DNA from: Lactifluus volemus
Lineage: Eukaryota; Basidiomycota; Agaricomycetes; Russulales; Russulaceae
DNA: 64,000 nt
Direction of reading: 5' to 3'
Assembly (NCBI GenBank): GCA_022376515.1
Contig: WTXI01000005.1
Coordinates: 310,001-374,000, forward strand
Position 1 is the first letter of the stretch. Each line of letters opens with the position of its first letter. This document shows, one piece after another, positions 1 to 12,599 of this stretch. The notes beneath the pieces are model-generated. The model made no database searches, was not told the origin of the DNA, and saw nothing but the letters and a program-made list of their open reading frames with translations. A program made the translations under genes and the position numbers.

Positions 1-858
1 ACCGACACGACGGCGATGAGCAACGTGCCCTATCGAGAGGCAATCGGCAGTCTTATGTATGCTGCCGTAGCCACTCGACCTGACATTGCCTTTGCAGTGT
101 CGATACTGTCACAATTTTTGGAACACCCTAGCCAACTTCATTGGCAAGCCGTAAAGCGAATTTTTCGCTATTTGATCGGCTCAAAAAATTCGCAGTTGAC
201 TTATGGTAGAGAACTGCAGAATCTAACCGGGTTTACAGACGCAGACGGAGCTACGCAGCCTCATCGACACGCGATTTCGGGCTACGCTTTTCTGATCGAT
301 GGCGGCGTCGTTTCCTGGCGATCTCGAAAACAAGAACTGGTCACCTTATCAACTGCCGAGGCCGAATATGTCGCCGCAACGCACGCAGCAAAAGAAGCAA
401 TCTGGCTGCGTCGTCTTATCGGTGAACTCATTCCCAGCGCGCTTACACCCACCACTTTGTATTGCGACAATCAAGCTGCGATCAAGCTGATCGTTGACGA
501 TAACTACCACGCGCGCACAAAACACATCGACATTCGATACCACTTCATTCGTGAAGTAGTGTCTTTGGGAAGTATTAATGTTATATACTGTCCCACTGAA
601 GATATGACAGCAGATATCTTCACAAAAGCTCTACCTTATTGGAAGGTCAAAAATCACTGCCTCGGACTCGGTCTCCATCGCGCTTCTATCGCGCTTGAGG
701 GGACTGTTGTAATATCGATTACGACGTCAGGGGGACCGCCGCCGATATCGAAAACGAGCGAGCTGACGCGAGCGACGGGGAAGACGCTCCAAGCGTCTAG
801 AAACACGGTCTGGACGTGTTTCACCCCGATTTTGTTTCTATGCTCTTGTATTGTTTGA
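1..858 (+). CDS. copia Pol C-terminus (RT end and RNase H), partial
   Basis: The frame is open from base 1, so the protein starts upstream of the window; the first internal Met is at 16. The start holds the copia RT tail YREAIGSLMYAA and TRPDIAFAV. RNase H motifs follow: FTDADGA, SGYAFLIDGGVVSW, the LSTAEAEY block, LYCDNQAAI, RTKHIDIRYHFIRE and ADIFTKALP. These are the classic Ty1/copia blocks in the right order and no stop interrupts them, so the element may be fairly young. The last 60 or so residues after the KALP block are not conserved in the family and read into the likely LTR, so the true end of the protein may be earlier than the stop at 858. Confidence 0.9.
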   Translation, partial: TDTTAMSNVPYREAIGSLMYAAVATRPDIAFAVSILSQFLEHPSQLHWQAVKRIFRYLIGSKNSQLTYGRELQNLTGFTDADGATQPHRHAISGYAFLIDGGVVSWRSRKQELVTLSTAEAEYVAATHAAKEAIWLRRLIGELIPSALTPTTLYCDNQAAIKLIVDDNYHARTKHIDIRYHFIREVVSLGSINVIYCPTEDMTADIFTKALPYWKVKNHCLGLGLHRASIALEGTVVISITTSGGPPPISKTSELTRATGKTLQASRNTVWTCFTPILFLCSCIV

Positions 859-1160
859 TTTATCTCATTGTGGCTTTGTTTCTTTAAGTTTTATTTAATT
901 CTCGCAGTCTCGAAGCATCGAGAACGATGCCAAAAGAATAGTCGCGTTTATCGTGATCTATTCGGGTTTCCTTTTTCGAATTGTAGCAAGCGCGACTTCG
1001 CGCGATGACCCTCGCGGTCATATGTCTCAGTCTTGTTTTATTTTCGATCGTTTATTCGTTTGCTTACTGTTCCTAAGATTCTAAGATTCTCTTCTTGTTC
1101 TCCACTTTTAAATAGTCTTAAAAACAAATTATCAGAATGTATTAAATACGGGCAAAATGC
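705..1160 (+). repeat. probable 3' LTR of the copia element (right end uncertain)
   Basis: This stretch begins with TGTTGTAAT directly after a purine-rich run, and follows the RNase H coding end as an LTR should. It contains several short inverted repeats, including ATGACC-CTCGC-GGTCAT at 1005-1021. The terminal CA was not located, so the right limit is a guess. Confidence 0.4.
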
Positions 1161-1390
1161 CCCTCAAAATGTAACGAAGTTTGTCCTCCCCGTTCCGTTC
1201 CCTCTCGTCCCGCGTCCTCGAAAACCCTTCGATTTGACCCATACCTGTTGTCAAGCTCCTGAGTGGCGAAGGCTATCATTTAGGGCAGGCGTAACCCGAT
1301 TGAGAAGAGAAGAGATAATTGGAACAAATCAGGGCCTGCACGTCTACATGACCGAATGTAAGTTACTTATCGATACTCTCCAGTAGCTTA

Positions 1391-3991
1391 CAGTTCAGAT
1401 AAAGTGCTTAAACAAAGGAAGATATCTCTCGTCACCATCGGCTTGTGGGGCTGTGTCGTCGCCTAGTATAGTAGCTTGCCGTTGATATCTTGATCAACCC
1501 CGTCTCATCAGTGACGGCAGTTTCACTGCAATGCCTGTTGTTATCTGGAGCACTGACAGCGGCCTTCTTAGTTTGTGTTGCTTTGGTTTACGAGAGAGCA
1601 TGATGATAAGGCTATGGAGGGCGATGCAGAGAAGCGAAGGAATGCCGAAGTCCATTTCATTGATCATCCCACAGCGTATCACCTTGACCAGATCAGGCAA
1701 ATGTAACATGATCAGGGCGTCTGATAAGAATGCCGGGAATCATTCTATCGCTACCGAATCAACTATTGTCTGGCGTCTTGAGGGGCGCGAGAAGTTTCAG
1801 CATTACCATCAGCGCCGCTGAACGTGTGGTCGAAGGCAATCTGATTGATTTTTTTTTTTCAAACATGAGGCTTTGTAAATGTTGCAGACAGTGCCCCCCC
1901 TTTTTTTCCGTCTGATGCTAACATCAACTCGTGTACAACTAGCGCATGATCTGTCGGGGGGCGTCTCAAATATACAGGGAAAATGGGCAAGGCGGGCCGC
2001 GTAAGTCTCATGAGGTAAATTTCTAAGCATCCTGATGAACGAGGTCACTGTCATCCCAGGCATCTATGGACTGCCGGCATCAAGCATCTCACCTCGTCTG
2101 TGAAAAACGGCAAGTAGACGATCGCTGGCTCCTTCTCTCGCTTTCCCCTCCCGAGGGAGGTTAGGACGATCTGATGGGCACTCCTTGACACGCAATTGAA
2201 AGATGGGAGAAAACACGAGACAGGTGATGCTTGACCCCGACAGAAGATCCTTCAGCCGCTTCCCCTCATCCAGAGTTGCGTGTCTGTACGTTCCCATGTA
2301 GATATGATTGATAGGGTAGAAGACATGAGATAGAAAGTTGCGCGGTGCAAGGACGTAGGCTATCTTTTCTAAACTAGCTCGTGTCCGGCGGGGCCTTCCC
2401 TCTCACAGAATTGGATTGAAAGTACGGATGGAAAACGCAACAAGTCATTCTCGGTTCGTTGTGCAACGGATAAGATAATCCCTATAGTGGAAGTTGAGAC
2501 GAGTGCCAGTGGTGAGCCCGTTCAACAGAGCATTCATTAGCCGATCAAAGAGTTAAGGTTGCTAGAGCCGGAGAGGTGTCCCTCACTGTTGCATGAAGGC
2601 GGGATCTGATCATGATTGCCCAAACCAAGGCGGCCGGGATGCAGATCTGCTGTGGTGGCTGGCGCGTCACAGTCCTGTTCGGCCTTCGACAAATAGACCC
2701 CAGCGGAGATAGAGAAAAGGTTTCTTAACAGGTCAGATCTTTCTTCCACCGGAAAAAAAAAAGAGATGATCAGCAGAGCAGAGGCAGTGCCCAATCACGG
2801 TACAGAGTTCAGAGAGGGCCATGACAGGCTGGAGAATGATCCAAGAGGAACATATTCGTAGCCAATTTTTTTGAGCTACAACCTACTTTATCTACGTAGA
2901 CTTTGCTGGAGCCCTTCTGCTTGAAGGAGAAACGAAGACGGGCCCAGAAAAACGACGATGACCTGATCAAAGCTAATCTAAGAGGCACCAAACGGGGGCA
3001 TCCCCGCATTCGGGACAAAGTCAACCTCTGATGCCACGCAGCACTAGAGAGAAAGCTCACGGCCGCGGGAGGAAGCAAAGAACCTCGTCTGGAACCAAAG
3101 AAGACGTGGGGAACTTGAGGGGAAGACCCCGGTTCTTGTAGACTAAAATATCATAGATCCTCATCCAAGTCATCACCGGCAGAAGTAGCAAACCTACCCA
3201 GTTTTTCCGAGGGGTGGGGCCACCATGATGTATTTAAGACGAACATGAACTAGGCCGACTCGGAAGGAAACCAAGAATAGAGGATACCATTCCGTGACCT
3301 GACCACAGACGATTGGGCTGGGTTGGATATCAACATACTCTTGCCCAAGTTGGAAATTTCTGGCGCTCTAGTATATGCACGCATTTATTACCCAAGCTAT
3401 CACCGTCGAGAATCGAGCAGAAGGGTGACACTGACGCAAAACAGTGAGTTGTTTTTCTGGTCGATTGGATTCTCTAGTGGCTTCTGTGCATTCGAGGGTA
3501 CAAGAGGGAGAGGGAAAAAGAGGAACAGGGGTGTGGTAGCCTGCTACCATTGACATTGACAACTGCCGGTACACGTTCTTCCGAAATAACACCCAAATTG
3601 TGATGATTTGTGACTTTGCTTCTTGAATTTGCAATACGGGCATTTTGGCCGGATTCCTCGTTCGTGGAATTGTATCAATTGGTTGTTTAGCAACAACCGC
3701 TGTGGGGCCTAACACGTATCGTCACCATAGCTGCATAGCATGACGAATATACACAAGTTTAGCTTGTAGACGTGTCGACAACAAAGCGCTTGTGTTATTT
3801 TCAATAGCGAGAACAGACGCCGCGATTAACAACGATAACCTTGTCACCAAAAAAAAAACCATCTACGTCTTTACACTATCGTAGCAGTTACATAAATAGC
3901 AAAAAGCCAGGCCAAGATACGTCTGGCATGACAACCCTTACAACTATGGTATACAGAAATTAACCCCTTCCATATCAGTGTTCCTCTGTCG
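1391..3991. other. no gene recognised
   Basis: Only short overlapping open frames without recognisable motifs occur here. The stretch lies downstream of the last receptor copy and next to the retrotransposon. I see no receptor-like exon and no transposase motif. Confidence 0.5.
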
Positions 3992-5499
3992 TCAAGTGTC
4001 ATCCGATTTTTCCATGTAGCTGATGGGAGGTAATGCTTTGTCGGAGGTTGATTTCCATGACCGTTCTCCCGAATCACCCTTCGCTGTCGATTGCAGACTC
4101 ACGTTGTATTTAGGTACGCTGGGGGGTATAACCACGGAGCCGGTGCTGCATTGGTGACCAAGTTCTGTTCCTGTCTCAGAGGTCTTTGGAGGCACGAAGA
4201 GGAGTAATCGGGGTCGCACGACCAGTAACAGGGTTACGTTGATTGCGCCCGAGAGGTTGAATATTGAGACACTGAAAAAAGTGGCCGCCGAGGATACATG
4301 CGCGTGATCGAATAGCGACCAGCGCGCAACGGTCAGAGGAAGGACGACGAGTGAGTACGAAAGAGGGTAACTAAACAACGTTTGAGAAGAATACGCAATG
4401 AGAAAGGACAGGGCTTACAAAAGCAATCGCAATGCTTCTCGCCTTTCTGGACGTCCAAGCTTGTCATCAAGATTCCTCAGACGGAGCTTGTACCATTTCT
4501 CTTCATCAACCGACAAACGGCCCTTTGCCCAAAAGTAGAGTGGGGTGTACATTAGCAGGGATGCAAATAATGCAACCCACAACCAGACATATTCTCCAGC
4601 AAGGCGTTCTCCATCATATTGGGCATTGATCCAGCACCAAAACTAGTCAGCAATTGTCAGCAGTGGGGCGTGAAAAGTTTGTGAATGACGTACGGGTGTA
4701 GGCGCCTCATAGTTCTTGTGAAGGCCATTACCGAGACCAACCCAGAGGGAATCAAAAGCCAAAACAAGACAAACAATGCCGAAAGCAACCATACGTGCTT
4801 CCCTCCCAACTCCCCATAGAGCTGCTATGAACGTGTGGACGGTCATTATCTGGAAGGTGTGCATTGAATATCTTTTAAATACAAAGGTGGCATGGAGGGT
4901 GACATACAAGAGTAATCATCGCGACTCCAAGTTCACCAAACTGTTGAATGATGCCCTGGGCTGAGCAGTACGACCCCGGTGTGACTATTCCGATGTGAGC
5001 CCATTTTACATCGAGGGCGCCGCCCAAGGCCTGGAAAAAATCGAATGAAAATAGGGAGAGCTTTCAGAGGAGTCGAATCAATTTGGATGAAAAGCTATAC
5101 AACAATGATGTCCAAACAGACCATGTATATGTCAGCGGGATAACGCAACAACTTCCAGTCACCGTTTGGAAGAGCCTTCCTATAACGAAGGACATTTCTC
5201 TGCCGAGCACATTGTCAGAGTGGATCGAGGCAAGAAAACGGTTCAGACATACGCCAACCAACATATAAAGGATGAGTACACTAAGGATACTGATGAAGGA
5301 TGCTTCAGCTGCTATCTGAACGCGAGTTAGCAGTGAGTTGAGCGAAAACACGAACAAGTCGGTCACTCACTGCCAAGCCGATAGTTTGACCATGCGTCAA
5401 GCATGAAATCGAAGGATTGAGATTAGACAGCGATGGCAGCGACTGCTCATACTGTTGGGCATTGCAGACAGTCCCGTGAACGCCGTCGACAGCTGACAT
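3992..5499 (-). CDS. 7TM receptor, cAMP-receptor-like/Git3-like, array copy 1
   Basis: Seven exons read cleanly from ATG at 5499 to the stop at 3992. Exon 1 (5499-5371) encodes an extracellular N-terminus with the N-glycosylation site NGT-type motif HGTVCN and the conserved CLTHGQTIGLA. Exon 2 (5315-5259) is TM1. Exon 3 (5199-5122) is the first intracellular loop, RNVLRYRKALPNGDW. Exon 4 carries TM2 (FDFFQALGGALDV) and the GSYCSAQGII start of TM3. Exon 5 has TM4 with LWVGLGNGLHKNYEAPTP. Exon 6 starts with the FWCWI motif typical of cAMP-receptor-like GPCRs and carries TM5. Exon 7 carries TM6-TM7 (FSYPLSYSLVVLPL) and a hydrophilic tail of about 65 residues. The ligand is unknown. The family call rests on topology and the WCWI motif, not on a search. 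Confidence 0.8.
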
Positions 5500-8400
5500 T
5501 TCTCGGAAGCCGGGAGGGGGAAAAAGGAATGAAAGATAGGCAGTGAGCCTAGGCAGCGGCCAGGCTGCCAGTGAAATAAGAAGAAGAAAGAGATGAAGAT
5601 ATCGGGTATGGTAGAAGAGAGGCCATGATGGGATATAAGTTGATATGAGAGTCCGTGAAACGCCCAAACAGCGCCGGGTAGGTGAGGAAACGAGTCAAAC
5701 GAGAGGGACGCGCTTCGAGTCGCCGAATTGAGTTTGGCAACTCGTCTCCCTCAGGTTCTCACACTTCGCTAACCTCGTTCACACGCCCGGCGTTCTCCCG
5801 TTCTAATTGAACGAATCTGGCGGCCGTCGAGGATCCTTCTAAACCCCGCATTTTCCTCTTGTGACGAAACGTGATTAATGATGAAAACGATGAAGCCACT
5901 CGGCAGTTAACTCATCTTTACGCGGTTGGCTCGTCAAGCCGATCATGATGCTGGTATGGCCTCCCATCGCCAAATCGTGAGAAACCGGAAAGAAGTGGCC
6001 ATGTCGTACAATAGAGTCATTGTAATTCATGAAAGGACCAGTAAAGCTCTCAATTAGTGCTTTTTTGGTAGATAGGAATATTCCCTACGTTGAAACAAAC
6101 GGTACCGAGTCGGGCATCCGCCCATACATCAGCACGCACAAGAACATTGCTTTGCAACAGGCGGTGCAGTCATAGCAAAAGGAACGCTACTCGTCGAAGA
6201 AGGTTTGCCATCAGAAATGAGGCCCTGTTGTGCGGCGGGCCAGTGTTGTGTGCCTAATAACTAATAACCATTGTCAGGACAGTAAACGACTCGAATACAA
6301 AACCAACCAGTCGACGTTCACACTCCCTTTAATATTCCCGATAGGGAGTGATGGAGACTTGTTCCCAACCAGACTCTAAAGCAGGATAAACTCGGACAGC
6401 GGTCTATCATAGTGCAGAGAACATGGACATCGCACAGTTCTGAAAGCCCACGCGTTATACTATGGTGGCGAGCGGAGCGCGCATCGCGAGTCTCGCGAGG
6501 CGCCACAAGCAAATTAGATTCGCCACTCAGGGTCAATCAACTTGTGATATAGCACATAATACCCGTCCCCTAGACCACCGCAGGTGGCGATCTTCGAGTA
6601 CGATGGATTCTGAGAAATGGAACGGACCCTCCTTGATACGCTATCATTCTGACACCTCGTTGCTCCCGTCTCCTGGTTTCTACCACTACTACGGGACACA
6701 GAAGGGAAATCAGCGTGCATCGTGATCTCCTCCTGGTTAGTGGAACGTCACCTCAGCGTTCCGAGTTCCCCACATCGTGCCGCCGCGGCTTGTTTTTTTT
6801 CAAGGAACCCTGTCCCACTTTTCTTATCCCACGTAGATTTCGTGCATCTGCCCACACGTAAAGCGGAGATGATTCAAACAAGATAGGTTAGATAATGCAC
6901 CGCACCCGAGGGCATTGCGATATCTTTTCTTGGTAGGGCGGGATTCTTGACTTCGGAGCGGAATTCGGAGATTTGGACTTGGACGGTCCCGGGCCCCAAT
7001 CGGGATTAGGACCACCAACGGCTCCGCCGGTGTCCATGCTCTTCATGCAGTGCTTGAGCCTGTGGCGACATCATTAGCAACCTGAACAAGATCCCGAGAG
7101 TTGTTAAAAGGTGGGAGTATGATTCGAGTGATGCGTAATGCGGCTCAAGTGGCCAGCTAGTCTCCGCATTACTCCCACCCATAACAGAACTGCCGCTCGG
7201 TGTGCTTCACTCGTCAACGTATCAACACTCGGCTTCCATTTTTTCTTTCATCTGTATCCCATATTGACTTCCGGGGAATGAGAGCCCCGGTGCATGTGGA
7301 GAGTATCCTTGACGAAATCACCGGACCGTATACTGATGCGGTAAAATGCGTTCTGGTAAGTGTATGGGAACACACACTCCTTTTACGCTCATGCCTTTTT
7401 TAATGAGGTTTGATTTGGAGCGTTTGCCCGTGAGCACTCGCTCGCCGGCATCCTTCGCGGTCACGGTGTTGCTCCGGAGGACTGGTGACGTAGACGATCG
7501 CACAGACATCGCGATTGACTCGGAAATGAGAGCAATACAGTTTACGCTGGTCGGAGTTGTCGTTGGGCAGTCGCTGCGGCCAACGCGTCTACAAACCCGA
7601 CCATACACAAAGAAAAAAGTGTGAGTCATACATACGAATGACGAGTTTCACGCTATTTACACAAACAGAATCAGTCGGAACACTTCATCGCTACTCTATT
7701 GTGTGGGTTTGGATAGTCAGCGATTACTGCGTGTCAGTTTCAAGATAGCACTTGTGAGCGGCAGACTCGGACGCACGAATTGAAGAACGGGCAACCGGTC
7801 GCTGCGCCGAGGACAACGCCGAGGAGGCCGACGCGCCCCATGGGGTGTCTCGGCGTGACCGGACTGGCCAGCCAGTGTTTACTACTGTATAGCCCTCTGT
7901 GCTTCGCGAACTGACCTCCTTTTCTTAATAAGCCTTACTGTACTTAACGCTCGGTGGCGCCTCACTCACTGACCAGGCGCGCGTGCGCGCTTGGCAGCAG
8001 CTGCTTCGGGAACGTCTCCTCAACGTCACGTGGTGCGCCGTGCGTCCGCACTCACCTGGTGGCTGGTGCTCCATTGACACGATACCGCTGCACCCCATTT
8101 TCATTGCCTTGTGATTTCTCTCATCACTTTCCCTTCGCTACCGCTTTATTACATCGTCTCTGGGCACCACCACGTGCATACGGAAACACTAGCCTGAGGA
8201 TACTGCCTCGAGGCATCAATTACTGCATCACTTCCTACCTGTCGCGTAATCATTTCTGTCACGCCCGACGTCGTATCATTTCACCGCAAAGACCCTTGAT
8301 GTGTCCAGGGCTGTAAGGGTCGCATCATGACGTTACTCTCTTCTTCACGAAAAGGTACATCAACCCATATTCTCTGCGTACAGTGACATATATAGATAAG

Positions 8401-8761
8401 CAAGCAAGCCAAGATGCGTGTTGTGATGACTCATATTCCAGTAATAGTTTCCAGAAAATGTCACCGTTCTAAACCATGGAAAGCGAAAAGCGAGACCGTC
8501 TTTGGAGCAAACAATACATTGAACTTGTAAGAAACAATAACCACTAGATACAGGCCGTCAATAAAGCTACAAAGGGAAGATGAACATCTACTGCATTAGA
8601 CTTTGACTATCGTAACGATCTCATTCTACGTACTACCCAGAAAAAACTTCGAGAAAACAAAACAGAAACGAGGTCAAACGTGTACTCACTGGCAGTGCCA
8701 AGGATGACATCGACGAGACCACAGTACGGCTGCGTGGTTTCGGTCCCGCCATGACATACGA
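5500..8761. other. intergenic; no gene recognised
   Basis: About 3.3 kb separates receptor copies 1 and 2. A short open frame at 7279-7403, ending near a GTAAGT donor, and another at 7346-7624 could be exons of a small gene on the plus strand, but neither has a motif I recognise. A foldback sequence lies at 7110-7178. Confidence 0.4.
7110..7178. repeat. short foldback (inverted repeat)
   Basis: The right arm at 7163-7178 (CCGCATTACTCCCACC) is the reverse complement of a left arm split into GGTGGGAGTA at 7110-7119 and TAATGCGG at 7136-7143. The left arm carries about 16 extra bases between these blocks. This may be the remnant of a small foldback element. Confidence 0.5.
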
Positions 8762-10308
8762 CTACAGCGGCAGCGGCACGTTGTGTACAACTGTACATTC
8801 GACAAGTGTCTTGGAGCTGACGGGAGATGGTAATTCAAGTTCGCTCTTTCTAGAGTCGCCCGAAGTTGATTTCCAAGACCCGTCTTCTAGGTCATCCACA
8901 CATCTCATCTCCGTCGGTCGTTCAAATTGAGCCAAGCTGGGAGCGCAAGGACGACCAAGTTCCGATTTGCTCTTCTCAGTTGAATTCAATGGAGGGGTGA
9001 AGAGGAGTATCCGAGGTCGTACTGTCAGCAACAAGATCACGTTGGCTGCGCCTGAGAGCTGGAAGATTGAAAGGCAAAAGAACGTAGCAGCCGAAGGCAC
9101 ATGATGGTGACTGAATTGCGACCAACGTGCGACGGAGAGAGGGAGGATGAGGAATGAATATGAAAGGGGTAAGCTAAACAAAAAGTAAAAGTTAGACGAT
9201 ATTTGCAACAGGGAAGGACCTGACTTACTAGAGCAATCGTAACGCATCTCGCCTCCGAGCCTCTGAGCAGCCAACTCTACCACTGGCACTGGAGTGCCTC
9301 AGGTGGAACTTGTACCATTTCTTCTCATCAACAGACAAGGAACCGTTTGCAAAGAAGTAGAGTGGGATGTAGGTTATTATTGAAGCAAATAGAGCGATCC
9401 AGAACCAGAGATACTCTCCAACCATTCGCTCTACGCCATATCGGGGACTTATCCAGCACCAAAACTAGTAACACAGAGTCAATGAGGAAGAACGTGAGAG
9501 GCTCGGATTAACGTACAGGTGCAGGCACCTGAAAATTCTTGTCAAGGCCATTACCGAGGCCAACCCAGAGCGCAGAGAAAACCCAAGTGAAGCCCATCAG
9601 GCCGAAAGAAAGCCTACGCGCTTTGATCCCTACACCCCACACGGCCGATATAGATGTGTGGACGGCCATTATCTAGGTGGATCATAGGTATTAGACCCAA
9701 AGGTAACTCAGTAAGGGAAGGGACACACAAGAATGGTCAATGCGACGCCAAGAGCACCCATCTGGTGGATAATGCCCTGTGCTGAGCAATAGGACCCCGT
9801 TGTGACGATACCACTGCTAGCCCATCGGACATCAAATGCGCCACCTAAAGCCATTACCATATCGAATATTAAGAGGGAGAGCTATCAAAAGGTTCAAATA
9901 AGCATTGACAGAGGGCTGTGTAATTATCAAACAGACCGTATATATGTCAGCGGGAAGACGCAGCAACCGCCAGTCACCGTTTGGGAGTGCCCTTCTATAA
10001 CGAAGTACGTTCCTCTTTGGGACATCCTGTCAGGTCAGATGGATGCAAGAGAGAGGATGGGACGTACGACGATTAACACGAAAATGACGATTATGAATGC
10101 AACGCTGATGAAGCATGCTTCGGCTGCAAGCTGATCGAGGGTTGAGTTCAGTGACAAGAGGAGTCATTAGGATACTCACTGCCAAGCCGATGGTTTGGCC
10201 ATGTGTCAAGCATGCTATTGAAGGCTGTGGATTAGATGGAAGCTTCAACGATTGTTGGTACAGTTCAGCATTACAGGCAGTTCCGTGGATGCCATCAAAT
10301 GCCGACAT
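8762..10308 (-). CDS. 7TM receptor, cAMP-receptor-like/Git3-like, array copy 2
   Basis: The exon plan is the same as copy 1. The N-terminus starts at 10308 with GIHGTACN and CLTHGQTIGLAV. The loop exon reads NVLRYRRALPNGDWRLL, and the TM5 exon has a WCWIS start followed by GEYLWFWIALFAS. The last exon has LPLSYSFLILPLSVARW, then TM7 and an 80-residue hydrophilic tail rich in Glu and Ser that ends at 8762. I found no frameshift. The tail is longer than in copies 4 and 5 and differs in sequence from copy 1, so C-terminal tails are the most divergent part of the family. Confidence 0.78.
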
Positions 10309-12599
10309 TTCTGTTACAGTAGTAGATGGGAGCGGAAAATTCGGAACAACGAAGGAACCTCTGGCCCCTGACCAATTTATAATGGGGGAGCGAGGGTGTT
10401 ATAGTATAGTACATCTGCAACGTTGGCGGGGGCCGTTTGAGGCTACAGATGTAGACGAGGAAACCAACGAATTGGATTGCGACCATTCTGAGAGCACCTT
10501 GTCCACTGGCCAGACTGAGATTGTAATACACAATACATTGTACACTGGCGCAAGATCACGATAAGCGAACCTAGATAATGGTTTGGTCTGGATCACCGTA
10601 AGATGGCTCGGGGTAAAGGTGTTTCCTACTTGAGTTAGTTAGGTACTTGGGTTTTTATATTTTCAAATCCTGTGCGCCGTGGTACGTACATGGCAAAGGG
10701 ATAGGTGGCAACGTTTTTGATGTAAGAACGTGAAGTGGCTGTGTAGGACAGGTTGTAGGACCTTGAAGAGTTTTTGGTATGTTTAGGTCCATTTGGGAAT
10801 GGTCCCAAATGCTAAATAACTCCAGACTGCCAGCTGGAGTTGGCGCAACCACACATGGCCTAAGACACTTACCAGGATCCTCCGGCTCGTCCCACCTATT
10901 CTAACAGATGCAGGCCTGCGTTTTTCCGAGCGCCGCGATGCCTGCCCGACTACTGAGCCTGGAATCATGATGGGATTGGCGTAACATAATCACGTGAAAG
11001 ATTTGGAATGTTATGCGCTAGTTGGAGTCGGCGGTGACAAATGTGAGCTGGGGCTGTGTATTACTGTACTGGCTTGTGATCCAAAGACAGTAAATAGGTG
11101 ATGTTTGCAAAAAAAACAGAATCTCGGTGCAACTTGAGCGGATTGGAGGCCGCGTCCGAGTTCGAATAATGAAATCGCGTAACCTACAGTATGAAACGCC
11201 ATGGGGCTAACTTACATGCACTGCATGTGCCTTCAAATTTCAAAGTCCGCGGGGCGTAGTTCGGAAGTTGACGATCATACAGGACCCAAAACCACTGGCA
11301 ATACCTGGCCTATGGCTCTCAAAAATGACCGATAGGTCAACAATTTACAAAGCTGCACCAGAATGGAACAAAATACGTGTAACCCAGTCCTACTGACACA
11401 AACTAGCCCCGATAATTTTATCAAACAGTTAAAATTTATCCAACCTCGAGAAAAGTGACAACTCCGCAGGTTACTCGGCGTATTCACTAGTCTTTTTTAA
11501 AAGTCCGGGGAAGTAACGACACCGATGGTAACTGTCTAAGGTCTAAAGACGTCCAAGTCGCGCACTGTTGTAGGCCTTGAAAAGGCGGAGGAGCGCCCGC
11601 GCCAGGCGTTTCAGCTATGCTGTCTAAGGTGGGGAAGTTCCTAAATGGGACCAAATACGAGACTTTCCCAATCAGAGAGGGGAGGCAAAAAAAAAGGCAC
11701 AACCCACCGATTTGTTACAGCACAACGACCTTGTTCCTCTTTCTCTGCGTGCGAACTTTGAGATCCGACAGGTACGGTTCACCTAGATCCGCATTTCTGT
11801 AGACGGCGGTTGGTTTTCTTGCTTCTATGGAGAATTCAACGCTGTGGGCGGTTGAGACATTGACCTGGCAATGACAACGAACGGGATCGGTTCAATATCG
11901 TTCTATATCATATCCCATTCTGTTTTCCGGGAATGAATTCGCCCTTATGTGGGGTGAGCGCGAATCCCCGAAAGATTAAATCATAGTTCGAATCCCCTTG
12001 CCGATGGATGACTCAAACGTTCAAGGTAACCCAAAGCAAACTGATAGGATTAAGCTCGCACTAGTATCAGGTACAGTACTATAAAGACAATGGCGGGACA
12101 TTGGTTAGGAGTCAACTACAGTTACAGTGCAAGTGAGTGCCTTAACTTATATTACGTGATCTCCGGGATTGGCCAGGTCGAGGAACAGCCAAGTTGAGGA
12201 ACAAAGGGACGCCCTCTTGGCGTTAGTCCAATAAGTATTTTGTTTACGCGCGATCCGCGTTCAAAGTCCACAGGACCCGTGGGAATGCCTACAGCAGTAC
12301 AGCAGCTGTCAATTTTGGCGCCAGATAACTGGCCCCCCTGGTTCATACACGCGGGCGCTCTGTGCGTCGCCTGATCGAATACCCTTTGCCCAAGATTTCA
12401 TCAGGCCGGTATCAATAGCAGCACAGCACGAGCAATTAAAACTTTGTATTAAGGACTGTACTGCACGAATAAGACTGTAATGAGGGTTGTTTCCACTGGC
12501 GGGGTATACAAAGTAAATAGAATGACAAAGCCAAGTCAGATGTGCTGTGGTGTGACATTGCCAAAACCACGGTGACAGACCAACCAGCGTCCTCCGTCG
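10309..12599. other. intergenic; no gene recognised
   Basis: This is a gene-free spacer between receptor copies 2 and 3. A TTCGAATCC string near 11987 resembles a tRNA B box, but no paired T-arm or acceptor stem surrounds it. Confidence 0.45.

Larger units (their letters stand above)
1..1390 (+). mobile_element. 3' end of a Ty1/copia LTR retrotransposon
   Basis: The window opens inside a copia-type element. The C-terminal part of its polyprotein (reverse transcriptase end plus RNase H) runs to 858. A purine-rich stretch near 696-703 is followed by TGTTG at 705, the usual layout of a polypurine tract and the start of a 3' LTR. I could not fix the LTR's right end, because no matching 5' LTR lies inside the window. 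Short hairpins at 783-825 and 1005-1021 fall in the presumed LTR. The outer limit at 1390 is a guess. Confidence 0.75.

Noticed and set aside
8762..10308. Pheromone receptor (Ste3-type) for the 7TM array
   Set aside because: The N-terminal and TM motifs of Ste3 receptors are absent; the WCWI start of the TM5 exon and the overall layout fit the cAMP-receptor-like type better.
11940..12005. tRNA-like B box (TTCGAATCC) near 11987
   Set aside because: No complementary T-arm, anticodon arm or acceptor stem could be drawn around it.
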